Assembly: GCF_001281525.1 (NCBI RefSeq)
Contig: NZ_LGCI01000005.1
Location: 124,001 to 188,000 of the forward strand
Origin: Lysinibacillus macroides
GTDB lineage: Bacteria; Bacillota; Bacilli; Bacillales_A; Planococcaceae
Length of the DNA: 64,000 nt
Direction of reading: 5' to 3'
Positions 52,192-61,897 of the stretch are shown piece by piece; positions within the stretch are counted from its first letter, which is position 1, and every line of letters begins with the position of its first letter. The position numbers and the translations under genes were made by a program. The notes under the pieces are model-generated. The model did no database searches, was not told where the DNA came from, and saw nothing but the letters and a program-made list of their open reading frames with translations.

Positions 52192-53739
52192 TTGAATGAA
52201 TTAAAAACAGCCATTATTGATATCGGCTCAAATACCATTCGATTAGTATTATATCAGTACAATTATGAAGAGGGGCTTCATGAGTTAGGCAATATTAAAA
52301 CGGTAGCACGTTTGCGTACGTATATACAGCCCTCGGGAGAGATGTCTGAAGATGGCATTCAAGTGTTATCCGAAACTTTATTAACATTTAAAGCAATGCT
52401 TGAGGAATTTGAAATAACGGATGTTAAAGCGGCTGCAACGGCTGCTATTCGACAAGCCACAAATCGTGATCAAATCATTACACAAATGAAGGAACAAACA
52501 GGTATCCAAATAGAGCTTTTATCAGAAGAGGAAGAAGCCTATTTTGGCTATGTTGCGGTTGCTTATTCAATGGGCACAACGTCTGCCGTGACCATTGATA
52601 TTGGCGGAGGAAGTACCGAAATCACGCTATTTGAAAATAAAGAGCTACAGCAATCACATAGTTTTCCATTTGGAACAGTGTCGTTAAAGCAACGCTTTGT
52701 AAAGGGGGACATCATCAATAGCAGTGAAAAGAAGGAGCTAATTGCCTTTGTGAAAGAGCAGTTCCAAACACTTCCTTGGATACAGAATGTCGGTTTACCT
52801 ATTATTGCAATTGGTGGGAGTGCACGTAATATTGCACAAATTCACCAGCAAAAGCATGATTACCCTATTGCAAGTGTGCATGGCTATGCTATGGCAAAGG
52901 AAGATTTAGATGATCTCAGCTCATTTTTAGGGCAGTTAAGCTTTCAAGAGTTAAATCAGCTTGATGGGCTTTCATCTGATCGTGCAGATATTATTGTTCC
53001 TGCATTAGAGGTATTTAGAGTATTGATGGAGGTGGTTGGAAGTGAATCATTCCAGCTTACAAAAAAAGGCTTACGTGAAGGACTTATTATTCAACGTATT
53101 TTGCAAACCGAGGGAAACGCCTTTGATAAATATAACGTATTTGAAGGAAATGTAAGAAGGCTAGCACGTCAATATGGACGTACAGAAATGGAAGTTAATT
53201 ATTTAAAGCATTTAGCAGACCAGTTATATCGTAAATGTTGTCATTTAGGATATTTACAATATAATACAAAAGATTTACAATTATTAGTAAAGGCAGCGAA
53301 GGTATTTAATATAGGCGAGTATATTGAATTAAGCTCTGCAAGCCAGCATACATTTTATTTGATTGCCAATCAATCCATTGACGGGTTAAATCATCAAGAA
53401 AGAGTGATCCTCGCATTGCTTGCCTCGTATAAAAATAAAGACTATTTTCAACGATTTGCGGCTCCCTTTACAACATGGATGAGCCAAGAGGAATATCGTA
53501 AAATACGTAATTTTGGAGGGCTATTAAAATTTGTCTATGCTTTGAATGTTTCGAAGCGCAATGTGGTGCATGCACTGGAAATGCATACAGAAGAAGATTA
53601 TGTAGAGCTCGATATTTATATGAAAAATAATGCAGCAGCCGAAAAATACCAAGTGCATCGACATAAAAAACATTTGGAACGAGCATTAAAAGTGCCATTA
53701 AAAATTAATTTTATTGAAGAAGGGTGGAAGAATGTATGA
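52192..53739 (+). CDS. ppx: Exopolyphosphatase (Ppx/GppA family)
   Basis: 515 residues from a TTG at 52192 (AAGGA 8 bases upstream). AIIDIGSNTIRLVLY is the phosphate-1 motif, EEAYFGYVAVAY and VTIDIGGGSTEITLF the family core, and the C-terminal ~200 residues form the helical HD-like domain. It removes terminal phosphates from polyphosphate or pppGpp. Its stop overlaps the ppk start (ATGA), making a ppx-ppk operon. Confidence 0.93.
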   Translation: MNELKTAIIDIGSNTIRLVLYQYNYEEGLHELGNIKTVARLRTYIQPSGEMSEDGIQVLSETLLTFKAMLEEFEITDVKAAATAAIRQATNRDQIITQMKEQTGIQIELLSEEEEAYFGYVAVAYSMGTTSAVTIDIGGGSTEITLFENKELQQSHSFPFGTVSLKQRFVKGDIINSSEKKELIAFVKEQFQTLPWIQNVGLPIIAIGGSARNIAQIHQQKHDYPIASVHGYAMAKEDLDDLSSFLGQLSFQELNQLDGLSSDRADIIVPALEVFRVLMEVVGSESFQLTKKGLREGLIIQRILQTEGNAFDKYNVFEGNVRRLARQYGRTEMEVNYLKHLADQLYRKCCHLGYLQYNTKDLQLLVKAAKVFNIGEYIELSSASQHTFYLIANQSIDGLNHQERVILALLASYKNKDYFQRFAAPFTTWMSQEEYRKIRNFGGLLKFVYALNVSKRNVVHALEMHTEEDYVELDIYMKNNAAAEKYQVHRHKKHLERALKVPLKINFIEEGWKNV

Positions 53740-55889
53740 CAACTGAAGTGACAAATAATGAATTACATGAGGAAGAGTTCTCAGAGCATAGTCGGTTATT
53801 AGAGGAAATTACTAAGCCCCAGTATTATAATAATCGCGAATTAAGCTGGCTTGCTTTTAATGAACGCGTATTAGAAGAAGCAGAGGATGTTAATAATCCC
53901 CTGCTAGAGCGTTTGAAGTTTTTAGCCATTTTTAGTTCAAATTTAGATGAATTTTTTATGGTGCGTGTCGCAGGGCTTCAGGATCAGGTTCGTGCGGGTT
54001 TTCATAAGCCAGAAAATAAATCGGGTTTAACCCCAAAGGAACAATTAGCAAAAATAGCAGAGCGTACCCAGGCTCTTGTACGTCGACAAACAGAAGTATA
54101 TCGACATTTAATTTATGATTTATTACCACAACATAATGTACATATTGCAGACATGAAAGATTTGAATCGTGAACAAAAAGCATATATTAATGAAATGTTT
54201 GCGGAAACCATTTTCCCAGTTTTAACACCTGTAGCGGTAGATGCCTATCGACCCTTCCCGATCCTGCTTGGTAAAACTTTAAATTTACTTGTGCTGCTAG
54301 AGCAGGATGAGGAAGACCTAGAGAATCGCGAGAGGGTTGCAATTGTACAAGTGCCTTCTGTACTAGATCGGTATATTAAAGTGCCATCTGAAGAGGGAAA
54401 AACAGTTGTTGTGTTATTAGAGGATGTTATTGTTGCACATATTGAAAAGCTATTTTATGGATATAGTGTCAAATCAGCTCAAGCATTCCGTTTAACAAGA
54501 AATGCAGATTTAACCATTCATGAGGAAGGTGCGAGAGATCTGTTAGTTGAAATTGAAAAAGAGCTGAAAAAACGAAAATGGGGAGTAGGTAGTCGCCTCG
54601 AAGTTCGTGTAGGAGAAATGAACGATGAAGTGCTTCAGTATTTGTTAGAAGAATTTGAAATTGAGGAAACGGATGTTTTTCATATTGATGGTCCTTTAGA
54701 TTTAACATTTATGTTCTCCTTTGTTAAAGGGATATCCGTAGGCCGCGAGCACTTAGAGTATGAAAGCTTCTTCCCACAGCCACCTTTAGATGTCCAGTCA
54801 GATGAAAATATTTTTGAAAAGGCTTTACAGCAAGATATATTCTTCCATCACCCATATGAATCATTTGTGCCGATTGTTGATTTTATTGCAGAAGCAGCTG
54901 TCAATCCAGATGTCCTTGCGATTAAACAAACATTGTATCGAGTAAGTGGCAATTCACCGATTATTCAAGCATTAAAGCTTGCTGCTGAAAATGGCAAGCA
55001 AGTAACAGTATTAGTCGAGCTAAAAGCACGTTTTGACGAAGAAAATAATGTGCATTGGGCAAAGCAATTAGAGCAAGCAGGCTGTCTCGTAATTTACGGC
55101 ATGAATAATTTAAAAACCCATTCAAAAATAACACTTATCGTTAGTCGTCAGCATGGCAAAATTGAGCGCTTTGTGCATCTTGGAACAGGTAATTATAATG
55201 ATGCCACTGCAAAAATTTATACGGATATGGGCATCATAACGACAGATAAAGAATTTGGCGTTGATGCGACAAACTTCTTTAACTATTTAAGTGGTTATAC
55301 AGAGAAACCTACGTTTAATCATTTAGTCGTGGCGCCTTTTGATATCCGAGATGAATTTATACGATTAATGGATGAGGAAATTGCTTGTCATAAAAAATAT
55401 GGTAATGGTTTTATTCGTGCAAAAATGAATTCACTGACAGACAAGGATTTAATGATGAAGCTATATGAGGCATCGATTGCAGGCGTAAAGGTGGAGCTTA
55501 TTATACGAGGCACTTGCTGTTTAAGACCTGGCATTCCTGGTATTAGTGAAAATATTACAGTGACAAGTATTGTTGGCCGTTTCCTTGAGCATTCTCGTAT
55601 TTACTGGTTCCATCATAACGGAGAAAATAAGATTTATTTATCTTCCGCGGATATGATGACGCGCAATATGGTTAAACGTGTAGAAATTTTATTCCCTGTA
55701 TATGCAAATGATATAAAAACTCGTATTATTGACATTATGAATACGCAATTAATGGATACAGCAAAAGCGCGTATTCAAGACTCAAATGGTAAATATCATT
55801 ATAAAGAGTTTAATCGTGGTGAAGACCCGATTAATAGTCAAGAGATTTTCTTACAGGAAGCATTAAAGCCTACGCTAGACGAAGAATAG
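53736..55889 (+). CDS. ppk: Polyphosphate kinase 1
   Basis: 717 residues from the ATG at 53736, which overlaps the ppx stop. RELSWLAFNERVLEEA and SNLDEFFMVRVAGL are the N-terminal signatures. In the catalytic part, NLKTHSKITLIVSR carries the autophosphorylated histidine and FVHLGTGNYND follows; the second histidine lies in GRFLEHSRIYWF. It makes polyphosphate from ATP reversibly. All catalytic segments are intact. Confidence 0.96.
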   Translation: MTTEVTNNELHEEEFSEHSRLLEEITKPQYYNNRELSWLAFNERVLEEAEDVNNPLLERLKFLAIFSSNLDEFFMVRVAGLQDQVRAGFHKPENKSGLTPKEQLAKIAERTQALVRRQTEVYRHLIYDLLPQHNVHIADMKDLNREQKAYINEMFAETIFPVLTPVAVDAYRPFPILLGKTLNLLVLLEQDEEDLENRERVAIVQVPSVLDRYIKVPSEEGKTVVVLLEDVIVAHIEKLFYGYSVKSAQAFRLTRNADLTIHEEGARDLLVEIEKELKKRKWGVGSRLEVRVGEMNDEVLQYLLEEFEIEETDVFHIDGPLDLTFMFSFVKGISVGREHLEYESFFPQPPLDVQSDENIFEKALQQDIFFHHPYESFVPIVDFIAEAAVNPDVLAIKQTLYRVSGNSPIIQALKLAAENGKQVTVLVELKARFDEENNVHWAKQLEQAGCLVIYGMNNLKTHSKITLIVSRQHGKIERFVHLGTGNYNDATAKIYTDMGIITTDKEFGVDATNFFNYLSGYTEKPTFNHLVVAPFDIRDEFIRLMDEEIACHKKYGNGFIRAKMNSLTDKDLMMKLYEASIAGVKVELIIRGTCCLRPGIPGISENITVTSIVGRFLEHSRIYWFHHNGENKIYLSSADMMTRNMVKRVEILFPVYANDIKTRIIDIMNTQLMDTAKARIQDSNGKYHYKEFNRGEDPINSQEIFLQEALKPTLDEE

Positions 55890-55919
55890 AGCAAACACGC
55901 TCCTTAGGTGAGGGATAAA

Positions 55920-57926
55920 ATGAAAAACTATAGAGAGAGTGTAGCGCCATTTGCAGATTATCGACAGCTTATACAGCTTAATCCATTTGATGCTGTTGTA
56001 TGTTTAAGAAAAGTTGATACAAATGTATTTGAGGTTGTTGAATTTAATGAGAAGCTACCATTATTTATGGAGTTGCAGGATGACACAGCGACAGCAGCCG
56101 AGCATTTTTTTACCCAGCAATGTTGGAAACAACTATCGAAAATTCTAAACGAAGACGCTAATCAACAAGCAATCCTGCAAGTAGGTACTGACCTTCAAGA
56201 AAAAAATTTTACGATTCATGTACAGTCATTTTCTACATCCATGATTGCCGTTATTTTTCGAGAGGTGCACTATACTGTACAGCCATATTTACAATTTGTG
56301 GAACAGCATATTGATCCAGTGCTCACAACAGATTTACAAGGACGAATTATTCATCAAAATATGACAGTTGCCTCTCTCTTAGGGAGAGAGCAGCACAGTC
56401 TATTGGGACGAGATATTTTTTCATTATTAGAAGGTAAATATTTCAAAGAATTTAAACTGTTATTTGCTAAAACCATTGAAGGCTCAGCATTTAGTATGCC
56501 TAAATGCTTATTCAAAGGGCAATTACTGAGTAAGAAGCCCTTTTACTTAAGGACATATCCTACTTACTTTAATGGTAAGGTAATCGGTGTCCATTTATTT
56601 GTAAAAGATGCCGATTTATTCGGGAATGATCATGAGACATTTTATCATCTAGCATTGATGGATGAATTAACAGGTATTTGGAATCGCAAAGCCCTAAAAG
56701 AGCACTGGCTACAACATTTACAGGATAAAAGGCAGGATCAGAAGCAAGCAGCCCTGATTTTAGTTGATATTGACCGCTTTAAAAAGTTTAATGAATTCCT
56801 TGGCGAGAATAAGGGAGACGAGCTGATGCGGATGTTTTGTCACAGGCTTCAAGAGCTTTGTTACGCTCAATGTGCACTTTATCGCTATAACAGTGATGAG
56901 TTTATCTTTGTGGTCAAGGATGCAAGCATTCAAAAAATTGAACGTACCGCTAACGCTATTTTAGAGACGTTAAAGCAGCCATTTATGGTAGACGGTCAGG
57001 AATATTTTATTAGCGTATCAATCGGTATTGCACTTAGTCCAGCAGATGGCAAAGATTTAGAAACGCTTGTACGCAAAGCTGATCAAGCTTTATTTTCTGT
57101 AAAAGAACACGGACGTTCACACTATCGTTATTACCGTGAAGATATGACAACCATTTTTCCAAATGAAGCCTTAATGGAAGCCCATTTACGACGTGCTATT
57201 GAATTTAATGAGCTCAGCCTGCATCTCCAGCCACAAATGGATTTAATGAGTAATAGCATCAATAGCTTTGAGGCATTATTACGCTGGAATAATCGTAAAT
57301 TTGGCTTTGTATCGCCTGCTCAGTTTATTCCAATTGCAGAGGCATCAGGCTTAATTATTGAAATTGGTGATTGGATTATCGATGAGGTTTGTCGTTATCA
57401 GCGAGAGTGGCAATTAAAGGGCTATCGTCCTGTACGTGTGGCGGTGAATATCTCACCCAAACAGTTTAGAAAAGAAAATTTTGCGCGAAAAATTAAAGCA
57501 ACTTTGCAAAAATATGAGGTCCCGCCAGAGCTATTAGAGGTAGAAATTACTGAGAGCTCAATGACAAATGTTCACGAAACCTTTTCCATTTTAACGGAGC
57601 TCAAGCAATTAGGTGTCTATGTCTCAGTGGATGATTTTGGAACAGGCTACTCCTCATTAAGCTATCTGAAACGATATCCAATCGATATTATTAAAATTGA
57701 CCAATCATTTATTGCAGATATTGCAAAGGATGATAAAAATGAGGCCATTATTAAAGCCATTATTTCCATGTCTCATAATTTAGGCTTAGAAGTTGTGGCA
57801 GAGGGGATCGAGGAGCCAACACAAGTTGATTTTCTTAAACGTCATCATTGCCAAAAAGGGCAAGGCTATTTATATAATAAGCCATTACCAGTTGACATTA
57901 TTGAACAACAATATTTTGTAAGTTAG
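55920..57926 (+). CDS. PAS-GGDEF-EAL protein, likely c-di-GMP phosphodiesterase
   Basis: 668 residues from the ATG at 55920 (GGTGAGGG upstream; a GTG at 55908 is less likely). A PAS domain (about 125-240) is followed by a GGDEF domain whose signature is NSDEF (ALYRYNSDEFIF) and an EAL domain with FEALLRWNN, EITESSM, DDFGTGYSSLSYL and IIKIDQSFI, all intact. The cyclase site is thus probably dead or only GTP-binding, and the enzyme should degrade c-di-GMP. No membrane segment. It lies 30 bp after ppk in the ppx-ppk operon. Confidence 0.9.
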   Translation: MKNYRESVAPFADYRQLIQLNPFDAVVCLRKVDTNVFEVVEFNEKLPLFMELQDDTATAAEHFFTQQCWKQLSKILNEDANQQAILQVGTDLQEKNFTIHVQSFSTSMIAVIFREVHYTVQPYLQFVEQHIDPVLTTDLQGRIIHQNMTVASLLGREQHSLLGRDIFSLLEGKYFKEFKLLFAKTIEGSAFSMPKCLFKGQLLSKKPFYLRTYPTYFNGKVIGVHLFVKDADLFGNDHETFYHLALMDELTGIWNRKALKEHWLQHLQDKRQDQKQAALILVDIDRFKKFNEFLGENKGDELMRMFCHRLQELCYAQCALYRYNSDEFIFVVKDASIQKIERTANAILETLKQPFMVDGQEYFISVSIGIALSPADGKDLETLVRKADQALFSVKEHGRSHYRYYREDMTTIFPNEALMEAHLRRAIEFNELSLHLQPQMDLMSNSINSFEALLRWNNRKFGFVSPAQFIPIAEASGLIIEIGDWIIDEVCRYQREWQLKGYRPVRVAVNISPKQFRKENFARKIKATLQKYEVPPELLEVEITESSMTNVHETFSILTELKQLGVYVSVDDFGTGYSSLSYLKRYPIDIIKIDQSFIADIAKDDKNEAIIKAIISMSHNLGLEVVAEGIEEPTQVDFLKRHHCQKGQGYLYNKPLPVDIIEQQYFVS

Positions 57927-57932
57927 CGAAAG

Positions 57933-57969
57933 AGTAGCACTTTTATCACGAAATGGATAAAGTGCTACT
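57933..57969. terminator. Two-way terminator between the EAL gene and tetR
   Basis: AGTAGCACTTT.ATC pairs with GATAAAGTGCTACT around an 8-base loop, followed by TTTT. Confidence 0.85.
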
Positions 57970-57971
57970 TT

Positions 57972-58583
57972 TTATTGGTTATTTTTAAGACCACTTAATA
58001 CAATCGCTGTAAATTGTGCCATCTCTGTCGCTAGATCAAAGTCATCGCTATGAATGAGCCAATCATAAACATTTGCGCGCATACAACGCTGAATAATAGC
58101 CTGTATCCGAGCAGCAGGTAAATCCTGTCTAAATTCTCCTTGTTGAATCCCTTCTTCAATATATATATTCATCAGTTGAAAAATCTTACGTTGAGGATTA
58201 ATTAAATAGTGATCCTGCTCCACTTGATTTGTCATCGCAGCCGTGTAGACAGTACGCATCAAGTCCTTGCCTATAACAGTTGTTAAATACTTCATTTGTT
58301 CCTGATATAGTTCTAAAATTTTTCCACTTGCAGGTAATAAAGGATCTATCTTGTTTTCAAGCGTGCTATAAAAACTATCTAGTTCCTTAAATTTTTCCAA
58401 AATAACATCATACTTAGATGGAAAATATGTGTAAAATGTTCCTTTTGAGACATGGCAAGCTTTTGTAATTTGTTCAATAGAGACATGTTCAAATCCATAT
58501 TTATTAAATAAATCTAAAGAAGTTTTTAATAATTTTTGCCGTGTTGCCAAAGCTTTTTTTTGTCTGCTCGTTAGTGATTCCAT
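57972..58583 (-). CDS. TetR-family transcriptional regulator
   Basis: About 203 residues from the ATG at 58583 (GGAGG 11 bases upstream). N-terminal helix-turn-helix: SLDLFNKYGFEHVSIEQITKA and HVSKGTFYTYFPSKYDVI. The C-terminal ligand domain is generic. Divergent from the methylmalonate-semialdehyde dehydrogenase operon, with a double palindrome in between (58694-58719), so it likely controls that operon and itself. Ligand unknown. Confidence 0.88.
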   Translation of the reverse strand: MESLTSRQKKALATRQKLLKTSLDLFNKYGFEHVSIEQITKACHVSKGTFYTYFPSKYDVILEKFKELDSFYSTLENKIDPLLPASGKILELYQEQMKYLTTVIGKDLMRTVYTAAMTNQVEQDHYLINPQRKIFQLMNIYIEEGIQQGEFRQDLPAARIQAIIQRCMRANVYDWLIHSDDFDLATEMAQFTAIVLSGLKNNQ

Positions 58584-58693
58584 GATAGCTAACACCTCCA
58601 TTATTCATTATGTTGAAATATTTTTTATAAAAAATATTCTGAAAATAAGAAATTTTAATTGACGAGAGGGTTTTCTTTTGATTATGATTTAGT

Positions 58694-58719
58694 TGACCAA
58701 GGTCATTGACTGTGGTCAA
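58694..58719. promoter_or_regulatory. Double palindrome, candidate TetR operator
   Basis: TGACCAAGGTCA (58694-58705) and TTGACTGTGGTCAA (58706-58719) adjoin, each with 5-bp arms of TGACC or TTGAC, between the divergent tetR and mmsA genes. Arms also resemble -35 boxes, so bound regulator could block transcription. Confidence 0.5.
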
Positions 58720-58864
58720 TTAAAATGATTTGTTATTAATGTTACGATAAAAAAGTGATGTTGGCTAGTCTCTACCTTAATTTTCCTGTTGAGTGATTGA
58801 GAACTGGAAAAGTCAACATAGCAGTATGATGTATTAAGAACTATTTTAAGAGGAGGAAACGAAT

Positions 58865-60385
58865 ATGACAACAGTACAAGAGGTTAAAACATTAACGCAT
58901 TTTATTGGTGGAAAGCTAGTAGAAGGGAAAAGTGGTCGTTTTGGCTCCGTATTTAATCCAACAACCGGTGATGTTATTGCGAAAGTGCCACTTGCAACAG
59001 TAGGAGAAACACGCGAGGCTATTGAACAAGCACAAGCGGCATTTCCGCAATGGCGTGATCTATCAGTGGCTAAACGTGTAGAAATTGTACTAAGGTTCCG
59101 TAACTTAGTAACTGACAATATGGAGGAGCTGCTGGAGATTATTTGTACGGAAAGTGGTAAAACAATCGAGGATGCGAAAGGTGAAATTACACGTGGTTTG
59201 GAGTCTGTTGATTTAGCGATTGGTGCTCCTCAGTTAATGAAGGGGGAATACTCTGTTAATGTTGGCGGTCAAATCAATGCTTATTCTGCAAAATATCCAT
59301 TAGGCGTAGTGGCAGCTATTGCACCGTTTAATTTCCCGATTATGGTTCCTTTAGCCCAAACGAGTATGGCGATTGCTGTAGGGAATGCAGTTGTTTTAAA
59401 AGCCTCTGAACGTGTCCCAATGACGGCTCTATATGTTAGTGAGCTTTGGAAAAAGGCTGGCTTACCAGATGGTATTTGGACAGTGGTGAATGGCGATAAA
59501 GATACGGTGAATGAATTGCTAGAAAATCCAACGGTGCAAGCTATTTCATTTGTAGGATCAACACCAGTGGCAAAATATATTTATGAAACAGGTGCTAAGT
59601 ATGGAAAACGTGTCACGGCACTTGGTGGTGGGAAAAATAATATGGTTGTGATGCCAGATGCAGATTTAGAGCAGGTAGCCAATGCCTTTATTGGTGCAGC
59701 ATATGGTGCAGCCTCTCAACGTTGTATGGCAATCTCAACAATTATGCCTGTTGGAAAGGATACAGCAGATCGTCTTGTAGCGATTCTTAAGGAAAAAATA
59801 TCAAATTTAAAGGTAGGTCCCTATACAGACCCTGATTCAGATTTTGGTCCTGTTATTTCTCAGCAATCAAAAGAAGCAATTATTGCGGCTATTGAGCGTG
59901 GAGAGTCTGAAGGCGCAGCGGTTATTTGTGATGGACGTGAGCTAGCGATTGTCAAAGAATTGCAAGGATTTTATGTAGGACCCACATTATTAGACCATGT
60001 GAAGCCAGGTATGGAAGTATATGAGCAAGAAATATTTGGCCCTGCTCGCAATGTTGTGCGGGTAGATTCACTAGAGGAGGCAATTGCTCTTATTAATAAG
60101 CATGAGCTAGGAAATGGTGTAACGATTTATACAAATGATGGGTTAGCAGCGCGTAAATTTACAACAGAAATTGATGTTGGCATGGTAGGTGTCAATGTAC
60201 CAATCCCAATTCCAGTTGGCTATCATAATTTTGCTGGTTTTAAGGGCTCTCGCTTTGGTGAGGGGCATATGTTTGGACCCGATCAGGCAAGATTCTTTAC
60301 AAAAACAAAGACTATCTCAGAGCGTTGGCTGGCAGGCAATACATCCACAGCCTCAACATTTGCCTTTCCGAGTAATACTGACTAA
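58865..60385 (+). CDS. mmsA: Methylmalonate-semialdehyde dehydrogenase (CoA-acylating)
   Basis: 506 residues of the aldehyde dehydrogenase superfamily. AIAPFNFPIMVPLAQTSMAIA and FVGSTPVAKYIYETG are NAD-binding parts, YGAASQRCMAISTIM holds the catalytic Cys, and the C-terminal FTKTKTISERWL is typical of MmsA/IolA. The lack of the general-base Glu typical of other family members fits the CoA-acylating mechanism. It converts (methyl)malonate semialdehyde to acyl-CoA in valine, myo-inositol or beta-alanine breakdown. Start after GAGGA. Followed by Fe-alcohol dehydrogenase. Confidence 0.92.
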   Translation: MTTVQEVKTLTHFIGGKLVEGKSGRFGSVFNPTTGDVIAKVPLATVGETREAIEQAQAAFPQWRDLSVAKRVEIVLRFRNLVTDNMEELLEIICTESGKTIEDAKGEITRGLESVDLAIGAPQLMKGEYSVNVGGQINAYSAKYPLGVVAAIAPFNFPIMVPLAQTSMAIAVGNAVVLKASERVPMTALYVSELWKKAGLPDGIWTVVNGDKDTVNELLENPTVQAISFVGSTPVAKYIYETGAKYGKRVTALGGGKNNMVVMPDADLEQVANAFIGAAYGAASQRCMAISTIMPVGKDTADRLVAILKEKISNLKVGPYTDPDSDFGPVISQQSKEAIIAAIERGESEGAAVICDGRELAIVKELQGFYVGPTLLDHVKPGMEVYEQEIFGPARNVVRVDSLEEAIALINKHELGNGVTIYTNDGLAARKFTTEIDVGMVGVNVPIPIPVGYHNFAGFKGSRFGEGHMFGPDQARFFTKTKTISERWLAGNTSTASTFAFPSNTD

Positions 60386-60397
60386 CTAAGCTTAGAT

Positions 60398-60432
60398 AAG
60401 GGCTATTGAGCAGGTAACAATTCTTAATAGCC
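60398..60432 (+). repeat. Hairpin between mmsA and the alcohol dehydrogenase gene
   Basis: GGGCTATT and AATAGCCC pair across about 19 bases with no T-run; may damp or stabilise the operon mRNA. Confidence 0.4.
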
Positions 60433-60466
60433 CACTATTCGATAACAGAACTTAGGAGGTAGAATG

Positions 60467-61645
60467 ATGATACAAACAACAACAATTTTTAAGGTTCATT
60501 CACCGGGTACAATTGTTTATGGACGTGATTCATTTCGAGAAGTCGGAGAGTATGCCAAAAAGCTGGGAACAAAGGCACTTATTATTAGTGATCCTATTAT
60601 GGACAGCTTGGGCTTTGTAAAGCAGTGTACGACACTATTAAAAACGCATGGAGTGGAAGCAGTTTCATATTTAGGGGTGATAACTGAACCTGATGATTCA
60701 TATGTAACTGAGGGACTCGATTTATTACAAACAGAGGATTGTGATGTTGTTGTATCTGTTGGTGGCGGAAGCTGCATTGATACAGCAAAGGCGATTGCGG
60801 TTGTAGCTACAAACGGCGGCTATGTAGGGGATTATATGAAAATGGCAAAGGTTGCAGGGCAGTCACCAATTCCACACATTGCTATTCCTACAACGGCAGG
60901 TACAGGCTCTGAGGCAACAGATGCAACAGTTATTACGAATATAAAGACAGATGTCAAAATGATGATTAAGCAGCCAGCCTTTATGCCAACGGTGGCAATC
61001 GTTGATCCGCTTTTAACGATAACATCTCCTCCTGCGATTACAGCGGCAACAGGCATTGATGCCTTAAGCCATGCCATTGAAAGCTATTTGTCACGTTTGG
61101 CTCATCCATATTCTAATGTACTTGCATTGTCTGCCATGGATTTAATCGTCAATAATATAGTAAGGGCTTATGAACAAGGTGATGATATTGATGCGAGAGA
61201 AGCGATGTCATTAGGCTCTATGCAAGCTGGGTTATCTTTTTCAAATGCTTCTGTCGCGTTAGTCCATGGTATGTCACGTCCAATAGGGGCGCTTTTCCAT
61301 GTGCCACATGGTATCTCAAATGCTATGTTATTGCCTGTTGTTTTAGAATATTCAAAAGGGGCTTGTATTGATCGACTTGCTGATTTAGGGCAATTTTTCC
61401 ACAAGACAAAAGAACCTTTATCACAAGAGGAACTTGCACATTTAGCGATTATGTCTATTAAGGAAATGTGTAAACATATGAAAATCGGAAATTTACAGCA
61501 ATGGGGGATAGACAAGCGAGCCTATTATGAGGCTATACCGAAAATGGCAGATGATGCACTTGCCAGTGGTAGCCCTGCCAACAATCCAAAGATTCCAACG
61601 AAAGAAGAGTTAATGGAGCTTTATAAAATTGCCTATACATTTTAA
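60467..61645 (+). CDS. Iron-containing (type III) alcohol dehydrogenase
   Basis: About 392 residues from the ATG at 60467 (AGGAGG 7 bases upstream; another ATG one codon earlier). SVGGGSCIDTAKAIA and PTTAGTGSEATDATVI bind NAD; DALSHAIESYLS and HGMSRPIGALFHVPHGISNAM contain the iron-ligand histidines. It reduces or oxidises a small alcohol/aldehyde. Being 80 bp after mmsA, it may oxidise 3-hydroxypropionate or a similar hydroxy acid to the semialdehyde used by MmsA; this is inference from the pairing. Confidence 0.9.
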   Translation: MIQTTTIFKVHSPGTIVYGRDSFREVGEYAKKLGTKALIISDPIMDSLGFVKQCTTLLKTHGVEAVSYLGVITEPDDSYVTEGLDLLQTEDCDVVVSVGGGSCIDTAKAIAVVATNGGYVGDYMKMAKVAGQSPIPHIAIPTTAGTGSEATDATVITNIKTDVKMMIKQPAFMPTVAIVDPLLTITSPPAITAATGIDALSHAIESYLSRLAHPYSNVLALSAMDLIVNNIVRAYEQGDDIDAREAMSLGSMQAGLSFSNASVALVHGMSRPIGALFHVPHGISNAMLLPVVLEYSKGACIDRLADLGQFFHKTKEPLSQEELAHLAIMSIKEMCKHMKIGNLQQWGIDKRAYYEAIPKMADDALASGSPANNPKIPTKEELMELYKIAYTF

Positions 61646-61655
61646 AAATTTTTCA

Positions 61656-61689
61656 AGAGTTATTCAGATAGCTGGATAGCTCTTTTTTA
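61656..61689 (+). terminator. Terminator after the alcohol dehydrogenase gene
   Basis: AGAGTTATTCAG pairs with CTGGATAGCTCT (two G-U) and is followed by TTTTTT. Confidence 0.8.
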
Positions 61690-61897
61690 TGTGGATTTAG
61701 CAAATATATTATATCGAAAGCAAAGTGGCAGATATAAATTTTTTATGCATCTGTAATGAAATAAATAGTTAAGCACACTTTTGGTGGGGAGTCTAAAAAT
61801 AAAGTAAGATTTTTGTAGAATTAATATGACATATTCGAGAATATATAGTAAAATGCTAATGAATAGCCATTCATTTTTAAATAAAGGGGGAAATGAT

